From positions 3,782,001 to 3,846,000 of the forward strand of contig NZ_CP049838.1 of assembly GCF_013085465.1 (NCBI RefSeq): a stretch of 64,000 nucleotides of DNA. The letters are read 5' to 3'. Shown piece after piece: positions 15,764 to 22,825 of the stretch. Position 1 is the first letter of the stretch, and each line of letters begins with the position of its first letter. The position numbers were made by a program, and so were the translations under genes. Source of the stretch: Streptomyces asoensis. Lineage in GTDB: Bacteria; Actinomycetota; Actinomycetes; Streptomycetales; Streptomycetaceae. Below the pieces are notes generated by a model. It made no database searches. It was not told the DNA's origin and saw nothing but the letters and a program-made list of their open reading frames with translations.

Positions 15764-16144
15764 TCAGTGAACCGCGCGCAGCATGCGCGTCACGTTGATC
15801 CGTGTCGGCGAAAGGCCGAGTTCCACGCTCTGCATCATCCGCTCGCCGTTCAGTCGGCCATAAGCGAGCAGGTCGACATTGGCCAGGCTGAATTCGGGCC
15901 AGGTGTGAATGCTCAGGTGCGACGCGGAAAGCAGGAGAATCGCGGTGACGGCGCCGTTCGGGAAAACGTGCGACGCCTCACCGAGTACCGTGGCGTTTCC
16001 CTTTTCGGCGGCCGTACGCAGCACCTGGAGGAGGCGCTCCTCGTCGGTCAGGATGCTGTGGTCGCTCACCCATACGTCGACGGCATAAGAGCACAGATCG
16101 TCGACGTTTATACCCTCGGTGGCGAGGTTGGCGGAGTTGGTCAT
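15764..16144 (-). CDS. S-adenosylmethionine decarboxylase-like protein (SpeH type)
   Basis: This 126-residue protein has the length of class-1b bacterial AdoMet decarboxylase proenzymes. The key motif is SASHLSIHTWPEFSLANVDL. In known enzymes it reads ESH(I/L)(S/T)IHTWPE, with self-cleavage before Ser to form the pyruvoyl group. Here the residue before the expected Ser is Ala instead of Glu, and Ser-Ala-Ser leaves a second serine two residues earlier. Cleavage would give a C-terminal alpha chain that makes decarboxylated AdoMet, the aminopropyl donor for polyamines. It is divergent from the BpsA-like gene, whose enzyme class needs that donor. Activity despite the Glu change is unproven. Confidence 0.75.
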   Translation of the reverse strand: MTNSANLATEGINVDDLCSYAVDVWVSDHSILTDEERLLQVLRTAAEKGNATVLGEASHVFPNGAVTAILLLSASHLSIHTWPEFSLANVDLLAYGRLNGERMMQSVELGLSPTRINVTRMLRAVH

Positions 16145-16627
16145 GGGGAACCGGGGGTGACGAACCGCTGCCCCCGTCTCCTTTCACATAGATCTGCGCT
16201 GGTCCGCGCGGCCAAAGGGGAAGGTTGCGAGGCCGGTAAGCGGCGCTCGATGGTACCCAGCGTAGCATCCGGGGCGCTCTAGGGCTCGCGCGTGCACCGC
16301 GTCAAGGGGAGAGGAGGGGGTCCGAAGGATTCACCCGAAAACCCGCAGCACCCCCTCCGGTAATTCTTTCCCAAACCTTCCCGTAAACATCACACAGAAC
16401 ACCGAACAGAACACCGAGCGGAACGTCGCGCAGAACACCGATCAAACACCGAGCAGAATCCCGTACCGAACATTACGCAGTCATCACGGAATTCCCTCTT
16501 GCCCGCCCGAATTTCGCACCGTTTCCCCTCAGTTTCCCGACCGTCCGAGTGGGTCCGGAGGCCTGCGTACCAGCCCGTATACTCGATAGTCCCGGAATCC
16601 ATCAATCAGCTTGCCTGGAGCAGCATT
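16145..16627. other. Intergenic region between AdoMet decarboxylase-like and BpsA-like genes
   Basis: This is a 483-bp divergent promoter region with no credible gene. It contains a 12-bp tandem array (16395-16465). Near the right end there is a TATACT hexamer (16578-16583), a possible -10 box without a clear -35 partner. GGAG precedes the GTG start at 16628. Confidence 0.6.
16395..16465 (+). repeat. 12-bp tandem array (CAGAACACCGAN)
   Basis: Units starting at 16395, 16407 and 16431 contain an identical CAGAACACCGA. Those at 16419, 16443 and 16454 are degenerate, with one unit of 11 bp. The near-constant 12-nt spacing in a divergent promoter region could be operator iterons, but could also be slippage-derived low complexity. 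Confidence 0.6.
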
Positions 16628-18529
16628 GTGACGAACGCGCGTCGGCACCCTCGGAGCACCACCGCGGATTCCGTGCTCACGGAAGTCGCGGAAGCCGTCC
16701 GGCTCCAGGAGGGCCCGCCCGGAGTGCGGTCCGTCCTGCGTGCGCTGCGCCGTCTGGCGCCCGCCTCCACGAAGGACCTCAGCCGCGCGACCGGCCTGCC
16801 CGTCCCGATCGTGGCCGCCCTGGGCAACGAACTGCGCCGCCGGGGATTCATCACCACCCAGCGCCCGTCCCGGCTGACCGAGGACGGCCTGGACCTCGTC
16901 GCCCGGCTCGGCATGGACCTGTCCCTCGACGCCACCTGCACCACCTGCGACGGGCGCGAGCTCGTGATCCCCGACGTCCTGGACGAAGCCGTACGGCGGC
17001 TGCGCGCCCTCATGGAGTCGGGTCCCGCCGCCGACATGGCCATCGACCAGTCGCACTGCACGGCCGAGACCAAGGTCCGCCGGGTCCTCGCGCTGCTCAC
17101 CGCGGGCGCGCTGCCGGGCGGCTCGCTGCTGCTGATCGGCGACGACGACCTGGTCTCCCTCGCCGTCGCCGTGGTGGGCGACGTGCTCGGCGCTCCGATC
17201 GTCGAGCGGGTGACCGTCGTGGACATCTCCCCGGAGATCCTCGACTACATCCGGAAGGTGTCGGCCGGCCTCGGCACCCGCGTCGAGACCGTCCGACACG
17301 ACCTGCGCCTGCCGCTGCCCGCCGAGATCCGCGGGCAGCACGACGTGGCCATGACCGACCCGCCCTACACCCCCGAAGGCGCCCGCCTCTTCCTCTCCCG
17401 CGCCGTGGAGGGCCTGCGCCCCGGCCCCGCACACAGCGTCTTCTTCTCCTTCGGCGGCAAGAGCCCGGACGAGATGCTGGAGGTGCAGCGGGAGATCATG
17501 GGACTCGGCCTGGTCACCAACGCACTCATCCGCAACTTCAACGAGTACGAGGGCAGCGGCATCCTCGGCGGCGTCGGCTTCTTCCAGCACCTGCTCACGA
17601 CCACCTCCACGGCCCCCTCCCACGAGGGCGAGTTCAGCGGCCCCCTCTACACCGGCGACAAACGGACCCGGCAGCGCGAATACACCTGCGTGGCATGCAA
17701 CACCCGGCTCCGCGTCGGACCCGGCGCCCGCTGGACCGCGGTCGCCGCCCTGCGCACGGAAGGCTGCCCCAACTGCGGCAAAGGCCCCTTCCGCCCCGGC
17801 CGCCTCGTCCCCGCCGACGATCCGACCACCCCGGCCGAACAACCCCCGACCCCGGCCCAGCAAGCCGCACCTCCCCAACAGGCTCCGGCTCCCCAGCAGG
17901 CTCCGGCTCCCGCCGAGACCCCGGCCGCGGTCCGGAACGCCGCAGTCCCCGCCCCGGCTCCGGCTCCGACTTCGGCTCCGGCCACTCCCGTCGGACGCAC
18001 CTTCGGCTGGCACCCGCCGGCCGACGAGGACCGTGCCGCCCTCGCCGAGCGGGCCCGACCGTACGCCACCCGCCGGGCCGACGAGCGCGATCTGCCGGCC
18101 ATCGGAAGGTTCGAGGCCGAGATCGCCCGTGTCTCCTTCGGCGAGGACGCCATCGACGATCCCGCGCGGTGGGAGTCCCGCCTCGGCCGTGCCATGGAGA
18201 AGTCGAAGGAGGGCATGATCGTCGCGGACGGTCCGGGCGAGGAGCCCGTCGGCTGGTGCTGGGTGAGCATCAACCAGAACGCGATGACCGGCGACCGCTA
18301 CGCCAACTTCCGCTCCCTGGCGGTGTCCCCGGTGGACAACCGCAGCGACGTCGCCGAACTCCTCCTCACCGCCGGTCTGGAGTTCTGCCTGGCCAACGGC
18401 ATCACCGAGGTCGTCGGCCGGGTGCACGTGGGCAACGTCCCGATGCGCACGGTCTACCGCAAGTTCGGCTTCGACCCCACCAGCCTGTCGATGAAGCTGT
18501 TCCTCCCGGAGGGAGACAGCGCCCGATGA
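16628..18529 (+). CDS. Branched-polyamine synthase (BpsA-like) fused to a GNAT acyltransferase domain
   Basis: This 633-residue protein starts at GTG 16628 (GGAG upstream). Residues ~25-100 form a winged HTH; a Cys pair (CTTCDG) follows near 103. Residues ~140-340 are the Rossmann aminopropyltransferase core of the BpsA/DUF43 family: DQSHCTAETKVRR, LLLIGDDDLVSLAV (GDDD), VDISPEILDYI and TDPPYTPEGARLFL. A zinc-ribbon-like CxxC pair (CVACN, CPNCG) lies near 355-385, and a Pro/Ala linker spans 400-455. Residues ~475-630 are a GNAT domain (ATRRADERDLPAIGRFEAEI, then RTVYRKFGFDP). BpsA adds aminopropyl groups to spermidine N4 in thermophiles. The GNAT fusion suggests acylation of the polyamine. 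Its stop overlaps the next ATG. Confidence 0.82.
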   Translation: MTNARRHPRSTTADSVLTEVAEAVRLQEGPPGVRSVLRALRRLAPASTKDLSRATGLPVPIVAALGNELRRRGFITTQRPSRLTEDGLDLVARLGMDLSLDATCTTCDGRELVIPDVLDEAVRRLRALMESGPAADMAIDQSHCTAETKVRRVLALLTAGALPGGSLLLIGDDDLVSLAVAVVGDVLGAPIVERVTVVDISPEILDYIRKVSAGLGTRVETVRHDLRLPLPAEIRGQHDVAMTDPPYTPEGARLFLSRAVEGLRPGPAHSVFFSFGGKSPDEMLEVQREIMGLGLVTNALIRNFNEYEGSGILGGVGFFQHLLTTTSTAPSHEGEFSGPLYTGDKRTRQREYTCVACNTRLRVGPGARWTAVAALRTEGCPNCGKGPFRPGRLVPADDPTTPAEQPPTPAQQAAPPQQAPAPQQAPAPAETPAAVRNAAVPAPAPAPTSAPATPVGRTFGWHPPADEDRAALAERARPYATRRADERDLPAIGRFEAEIARVSFGEDAIDDPARWESRLGRAMEKSKEGMIVADGPGEEPVGWCWVSINQNAMTGDRYANFRSLAVSPVDNRSDVAELLLTAGLEFCLANGITEVVGRVHVGNVPMRTVYRKFGFDPTSLSMKLFLPEGDSAR

Positions 18530-19650
18530 GCGTCACGGAAGGCTTCGATCCCGACGGCGTCAAGTGCGTCGTATGGGACCTCGACGGCACCCTGTGGGAC
18601 GAGATCGCCGTCGAGTCGGCCACCGACGACCTGCCCACGCCCCGCCCCGCGGCGCTCGCCGCGATCGACGCCCTGGCGGCCCGCGGAGTGCTCAGCAGCA
18701 TCGCGAGCCGCAGCGCGCCCTCGGTGCTCGACCGGCTGGACGCCGTGCCGGAGGTGCGGGCACGCTTCCTGGCCCCGCAGGTGTCCTGGCAGGACAAGAG
18801 CGAGTCGCTGCGCAGGATCGCGAAGGACCTCGGCATCGCGGTGGACGCCCTGGTCCTGGTCGACGACTCCCCGTACGAGCGCGCCGAGGTCGAGGCCCTC
18901 CTGCCGGGCGTACGCACCCTCGCGCCCCAGGACGTGCCCGCGCTGCTGGCCGCGTTCGAGGGCCGGGAGGTCACCGCCGAGTCCCGCGAACGCGTGCGCC
19001 GCTACCGCACGGAGGAGACCCGCAAGGCAGAGGGCGAGCGCTTCGAGGGCTCGCGCGAGGAGTTCCTGCGCTGGTGCGACATGCGCCTCACCATCGGCGC
19101 GGCCACGGCCGACGAGATCCCGCGCGCGCTGGAGCTCGCCGCCCGTACCCATCGGCTGAACTCCTCCGGGCTCACCCCCGACCGCCTGCGCGAGCTGGCC
19201 TCCTCGGACGGACACGAGCTGTACACCGCCCGCATGACGGACCGTTTCGGCGAGTACGGCATCATCGGCGCCGCCCTCGTCGACCGCACGCACCGCACCG
19301 ACCGCGGCACCCCCGCCGCCTGGTCCGTCCCGCTGCTCGCGCTCTCCTGCCGGGTGGCCGGCCGGGGAGCGGCGGCGGCCTTCCTGTTCCGGCTGATGGA
19401 GCGGGCCCGCGAGGCCGGCGCCGAGGAGTTCCGGGTGACCCTGCGCCCGACGGACGCCAACCTGGAGATGCGCATCCTGCTCCGCCAGGCGGGCCTGCGC
19501 CGTACGGACGACACCGACACCGAAACGGCCACCGGCACCGCCGCCGCCACCGCCGCGGATTCGGCGGTCCTGGGCAGGACACTTCAGGGCGACCTGCCCG
19601 GGTCGCCGGCATGGCTGCACGTATCCGACCGAGAGGAAACCGAAGCGTGA
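18526..19650 (+). CDS. FkbH-like HAD-superfamily glyceryl transferase with GNAT-like C-terminus
   Basis: This 374-residue protein's ATG overlaps the previous stop (ATGA). The HAD motif I is CVVWDLDGTLWDE at residue ~14, and LVLVDDSPYERAEVEALLP near 110 is a second HAD/FkbH signature. The C-terminal half (~190-345) resembles the GNAT-fold extension of FkbH proteins (RTHRLNSSG, FGEYGIIGAALV, GRGAAAAFLFRLMERA). Characterised FkbH enzymes take 1,3-bisphosphoglycerate and load a glyceryl unit onto an ACP for polyketide or tetronate pathways. The next gene is an ACP, overlapping by 4 nt, so glyceryl-ACP is the expected product. Linkage to a polyamine enzyme is unusual. Confidence 0.85.
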   Translation: MSVTEGFDPDGVKCVVWDLDGTLWDEIAVESATDDLPTPRPAALAAIDALAARGVLSSIASRSAPSVLDRLDAVPEVRARFLAPQVSWQDKSESLRRIAKDLGIAVDALVLVDDSPYERAEVEALLPGVRTLAPQDVPALLAAFEGREVTAESRERVRRYRTEETRKAEGERFEGSREEFLRWCDMRLTIGAATADEIPRALELAARTHRLNSSGLTPDRLRELASSDGHELYTARMTDRFGEYGIIGAALVDRTHRTDRGTPAAWSVPLLALSCRVAGRGAAAAFLFRLMERAREAGAEEFRVTLRPTDANLEMRILLRQAGLRRTDDTDTETATGTAAATAADSAVLGRTLQGDLPGSPAWLHVSDREETEA

Positions 19651-19925
19651 CGGACACCCGAGAGCGGGCCGCGGTGGAACGGGAAATCCGTTCGCTGATC
19701 GCCGAGGCGGCCCGTCTGGACGAGGCTGTGGTCGCGGAACTCCCCGCCGACACCGACCTGTTCGGCCCGGAGATCGGCCTCACCTCGCTGGCCGGCGTGA
19801 CCCTGCTGGGCACGGTCGACCAGCGTTACGGCGTCGACGTGGCCGCGCTGGACCTGAGCCTGGACAGCCTCCAGTCCATCGCCACCCTGACCGACTTCAT
19901 CGCGACACACCTCCAGTCGCACTAG
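19647..19925 (+). CDS. Acyl carrier protein
   Basis: This 92-residue acidic protein starts at GTG 19647, overlapping the FkbH-like stop. It shows the four-helix ACP pattern: EREIRSLIAEAARLDEAVVA, a DTDLFGPEIGLTSLAGV phosphopantetheine site with Ser in TSL (GLTSL replaces the common GxDSL), and IATLTDFIATHL as the last helix. The expected partner is the FkbH-like enzyme; the phosphopantetheinyl transferase at 14163 could activate it. It is the last gene of a three-gene coupled operon. Confidence 0.85.
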   Translation: MTDTRERAAVEREIRSLIAEAARLDEAVVAELPADTDLFGPEIGLTSLAGVTLLGTVDQRYGVDVAALDLSLDSLQSIATLTDFIATHLQSH

Positions 19926-20065
19926 CCACCCGACTGTACGACCGTCCTGTTCAAAAAGGGTGATCCGTCCGAACGCACCGTGACCCGCTCACAGTGTCGG
20001 CGTTGAACGGGGAGTGCGGCGGCGCCCCCTGCCACCGCACGAACCGATTCCCTAAGGAGAACGTG

Positions 20066-20377
20066 ATGTCTCGCATCGCGAAGGTGGCCGCTGTTGCCCT
20101 CGGCACCAGCGCCGTGGTGGTCAGCGGAGCCGGCCTGGCCATGGCGGACGCGGGTGCGCAGGGCGCGGCCGTGGGTTCGCCGGGTGTCCTGTCGGGCAAC
20201 GTCGTCCAGGTTCCGGTCCACATCCCGGTCAACGTCTGCGGCAACAGCGTCAGCATCATCGGCCTGCTGAACCCGGCCTTCGGCAACACCTGCGCCAACG
20301 TCAGCGACCACGACAAGGGTGGCGACAAGCACCACGACAAGCACGACGGCAAGCACGGCGGCGGCTACGGCGGCTGA
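20066..20377 (+). CDS. chpG: Short chaplin (ChpG-like) with His/Lys/Asp-rich tail
   Basis: This 103-residue protein has ATG 20066 with AAGGAG upstream. Residues 1-28 are a signal peptide ending AMA-DAG. Residues ~30-80 are one chaplin domain: GSPGVLSGNVVQVPVHIPVN, a Cys in VNVCGNSV, a second Cys in FGNTCANVS, which form the usual disulfide. A C-terminal extension (DHDKGGDKHHDKHDGKHGGG) is rich in His, Asp, Lys and Gly. Chaplins self-assemble into amyloid-like films that lower surface tension for aerial growth. The neighbours are tyrosinase genes, as I recall for S. coelicolor SCO2699. The His-rich tail is beyond the minimal short chaplin and could bind metal. Confidence 0.88.
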   Translation: MSRIAKVAAVALGTSAVVVSGAGLAMADAGAQGAAVGSPGVLSGNVVQVPVHIPVNVCGNSVSIIGLLNPAFGNTCANVSDHDKGGDKHHDKHDGKHGGGYGG

Positions 20378-20436
20378 GCTTCACCCCCGTACGTCCCGTA
20401 CGTACACCCCGGTCGTACCCCGCGTACGTACCACCA

Positions 20437-20471
20437 GGAGAGCCCCGGCACCTCGAGCGCCGGGGCTCTCC
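20437..20471. terminator. Terminator after chpG
   Basis: GGAGAGCCCCGGC pairs perfectly with GCCGGGGCTCTCC around a 9-nt loop. It lies between chpG and the convergent melC2 gene, so it may serve both. Confidence 0.7.
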
Positions 20472-20492
20472 CCTTGTCCGCGAGCGGTTCAC

Positions 20493-20533
20493 CGCCGGGA
20501 TCACCTCGCCGGGATCACCTCGCCGGGCTCACC
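20493..20533 (+). repeat. 14-bp tandem repeat, three units
   Basis: CGCCGGGATCACCT occurs twice in tandem (20493-20520), followed by a partial third unit differing at one base. It lies just downstream of the melC2 stop. Confidence 0.6.
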
Positions 20534-20542
20534 GCGACCCGC

Positions 20543-21409
20543 TCACGCGTACCGGTAGATCCCGGACGCGTCCTCCAACTGGTCCGGGGTCACGTCCCAC
20601 GGGGGCAGCTTCTCCTGCCGGGCGACGACCCGGCGGTACTGGCCGTTGGTCGGCCCCGGCGGTTCGGCGGGCAGGTAGCGGTGTTCGCGGTGCCTGCTCT
20701 GCCAGCGGGTCCACAGCAGGTCGACGAAGGCGTGGTGCAGCCAGAAGACGGGGTCGTTGACCGAGGCGCCGCCGAGCATGACCCCGCCGACCCATCGGTG
20801 CACCCGGTTGTGGTTGCGCCAGGCGGCGCTGCCCGAGCCGGTGCCCCACCCCTCCAGCTTGTTGCGGAAGCCCCGGGTGACCGTCGAGTCCCAGGGCTCG
20901 GTGTCGTAGACGGGGTCCTGAAGCGCCCGGTCCAGGTCGCTCCGGGTGGGCAGGTCGATCGGGGCGGCGGCGCGGCCGAGGTCCCGGGTGAGGAACTCCC
21001 CGTCGGTCACGTTCTCCGTGATGGTCCAGTCGCCGGTGGCGTAGGCGAACGGCCCGGTCGTCACCTGGCGGTCGGAGCGCCGTCCGTTGCCACCGAGGAG
21101 GTCGTCGGTCCAGGGGACGGCGGTCGAGGTGCGATCGCGCGTCCAGTCCCAGTAGGGCACCGTCACCGAGGAGTCGACCCGGCGCAGTGCCTGCTCGAGG
21201 TCCAGCAGGAACCTGCGGTGCCAGGGCAGGAAGGACGGCGCCATGTGGGCCGTCCGCAGGCCGCCGTCGCCGTCGGATACGTAGTAGTCGATGTGCGTGC
21301 GGACGAACTCGTCGTACTCGCCCGTCCGTTTGATCTCCAGCAGCGCCTTCACGAAGCGCCGTCGTTCGGCGCTGGTGAGTGTGCTGACGTCCTTACGGGT
21401 GTAGGCCAT
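20543..21409 (-). CDS. melC2: Tyrosinase MelC2
   Basis: This 288-residue protein starts at ATG 21409 (MAYTRKDVSTLTS), the usual MelC2 N-terminus and length. It is a type-3 copper oxidase that hydroxylates and oxidises tyrosine to dopaquinone for melanin. The CuA ligands lie in RTHIDYY, RTAHMAPSFLPWHRRF; the CuB ligands in WRNHNRVHRWVGG and FWLHHAFVDLLW. There is no signal peptide of its own; export as a complex with MelC1 is established for Streptomyces. It overlaps the melC1 3' end by 17 nt, consistent with one operon in the order melC1-melC2. Confidence 0.93.
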   Translation of the reverse strand: MAYTRKDVSTLTSAERRRFVKALLEIKRTGEYDEFVRTHIDYYVSDGDGGLRTAHMAPSFLPWHRRFLLDLEQALRRVDSSVTVPYWDWTRDRTSTAVPWTDDLLGGNGRRSDRQVTTGPFAYATGDWTITENVTDGEFLTRDLGRAAAPIDLPTRSDLDRALQDPVYDTEPWDSTVTRGFRNKLEGWGTGSGSAAWRNHNRVHRWVGGVMLGGASVNDPVFWLHHAFVDLLWTRWQSRHREHRYLPAEPPGPTNGQYRRVVARQEKLPPWDVTPDQLEDASGIYRYA

Positions 21410-21875
21410 GGTGTCCCCCCATGTGCGGGTGATGGTGTGCTGGATCCGCCTCGCGCAGCCGCTCCCCCGGACCGAGCCCGTCCACGGCGGCACGGACCGC
21501 CTCCAGTGGCGTGGCGTACGAGCTGTAGTGGTCGACCATGCTCAGCCAGGTGCCGTCGGCGCGGCGCATGAGGTGCAGGGGGCGACCGTCGACCGTGATG
21601 TCCCACCGGACGTCCGACGCGGCCGCCCGTCCTGTCGGGGCGAGGACGCCGTGGATGTGCCGGCCCCGGTAGGTCTCGTCGAAGGAGTCCGTGGGACCGC
21701 CGTCCACCGGGCGCGAGGGCCGGGAGGCGGTGACGACGGGGACGATCGCGAGGGCCGCGGCGGCGCCGAGCAGCCCGCGCAGCAGGTCCCGTCGCCGTGC
21801 GCCGTGCGCCGTGCCGGGTCTGCCCGTGACCACCGGTACTGCGGTCACGGGTGCTCCGTCGACGCTGACGACCAT
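21393..21875 (-). CDS. melC1: Tyrosinase cofactor / copper chaperone MelC1
   Basis: This 160-residue protein starts at ATG 21875 (GAGGAG upstream on the minus strand). The N-terminus has a twin-arginine-like signal (RRRDLLRGLLGAAAALAIVP) near residue 25. Copper-binding and cofactor motifs follow: SFDETYRGRHIHGVL, DGRPLHLMRRADGTWLSMVD (with the Tyr-containing HYSSYATPLEAVRAAV), and a His-rich C-terminus (HHHPHMGGHHG). It delivers copper to MelC2 and carries it through the Tat system. The neighbour and overlap with melC2 confirm identity. Confidence 0.92.
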   Translation of the reverse strand: MVVSVDGAPVTAVPVVTGRPGTAHGARRRDLLRGLLGAAAALAIVPVVTASRPSRPVDGGPTDSFDETYRGRHIHGVLAPTGRAAASDVRWDITVDGRPLHLMRRADGTWLSMVDHYSSYATPLEAVRAAVDGLGPGERLREADPAHHHPHMGGHHGLHP

Positions 21876-21930
21876 GGTGTGCTCCTCTTCCGGTGCACCG
21901 GCCCGGTTCGCTGATCCGGTCCGGCTGTCC

Positions 21931-21969
21931 GTAGCGGGTTTCTGTAGCGGGTTTCTGTAGCGGGTTTCT
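21931..21969. repeat. Three tandem 13-bp repeats upstream of melC1
   Basis: GTAGCGGGTTTCT occurs three times without gaps, 56-94 bp upstream of the melC1 start. The position suits a promoter or operator array for the melC operon. No regulator can be named. Confidence 0.7.
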
Positions 21970-22075
21970 GAGCGGCTTTCCCTGGCGGTTTCCATGGGGG
22001 TAACCGCCCGGTGGCCCTCCTGGTCACCGTCCGGCGCCCGAACGGTCCGCCGGGGACACGGATCCGGACACGGCG

Positions 22076-22105
22076 ACGGGCCCGGACGGCGGCGTCCGGG
22101 CCCGT
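22076..22105 (-). terminator. Terminator of the 22134 gene
   Basis: ACGGGCCCGGAC pairs with GTCCGGGCCCGT around a 6-nt loop, just downstream of the minus-strand secreted-protein gene. There is no long T-run. Confidence 0.65.
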
Positions 22106-22133
22106 GATTCGCGGCGGTTCGTCCGCCGGAGCG

Positions 22134-22655
22134 CTAGAGCCCCTCGCCCACACCGAGGTCCGCGCCGGGCACCGCCTGGAGCACCGGGGTGAGCACTCCC
22201 GCCTGGGGCGTCCGGAGGTCCGGCAGACCGAAGCGGTCGGGGTTGGGTGCGGTCAGCGGGGCGTCCAGGGCCAGGCCCGGGCTCAGCGTGCGCAGGTCGG
22301 AGGCGGGGGCGTCGAGGCCGAGGTGGTTGAAGTCGTTGCCCAGGACCTCCGGCAGAGGCGCGCGCAGCCCCACACCGGGCAGCCCCGCGGCGACGGGCAG
22401 CTGCGGAACGACCCGCTCCGGGATGAGCCGACCCTCGACGAAACGCGGTCCCTCGGGCGCACCCGGCGTCGGCAGGGGGATCTCGCCGCCGATCGTGGGC
22501 AGTTCCACGTTGAGGGACTTCTCCACGCCGTCGAGCGGTACGGGAACGGGCACCGTGCCGATCGCGGCGGCGGGGGTCACGCAGGCGGCGGCACCGGCGG
22601 CGGCCGCCACACACGTGATGACTGCGGCGAGGGTTCCTCGGGTGGTCGACTTCAT
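22134..22655 (-). CDS. Secreted Pro/Leu-rich protein of unknown function
   Basis: This 173-residue protein has a signal peptide (residues ~1-31: KSTTRGTLAAVITCVAAAAG, cleavage near AAA-IGT). The mature part is rich in Pro, Leu, Gly and Val with short irregular repeats (VPVPVPLDG, EIPLPTPGAPEG) and no Cys. A GGAGG-like site precedes the ATG. Low-complexity secreted proteins of this kind are common beside chaplin genes, but I do not recognise the family. It could associate with the cell wall or surface film. Confidence 0.65.
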   Translation of the reverse strand: MKSTTRGTLAAVITCVAAAAGAAACVTPAAAIGTVPVPVPLDGVEKSLNVELPTIGGEIPLPTPGAPEGPRFVEGRLIPERVVPQLPVAAGLPGVGLRAPLPEVLGNDFNHLGLDAPASDLRTLSPGLALDAPLTAPNPDRFGLPDLRTPQAGVLTPVLQAVPGADLGVGEGL

Positions 22656-22825
22656 CTCGGGTACGGGCCCTTTCGGAGGAGTTCGGGGGGCGTTGCGTCC
22701 GTACCGGGTAACGAGCCGGAAAACGACATCAGTTCACAATTCCCCCGAGTGCCGCAATAGTGCTAAGGCCATACAGAGCTAAGGGCACACAGCACCAAGG
22801 CCACATCGGTACGACGGGCGGATGG

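Noticed and set aside
14163..19925. Calling the PPTase-to-ACP region a standard polyketide cluster
   Set aside because: No ketosynthase, acyltransferase or NRPS module is visible; the set has only FkbH, ACP and polyamine-related genes.
20529..21571. Open frames of 80-365 residues on the plus strand opposite melC2
   Set aside because: Opposite a well-supported tyrosinase; no motif or ribosome binding site.
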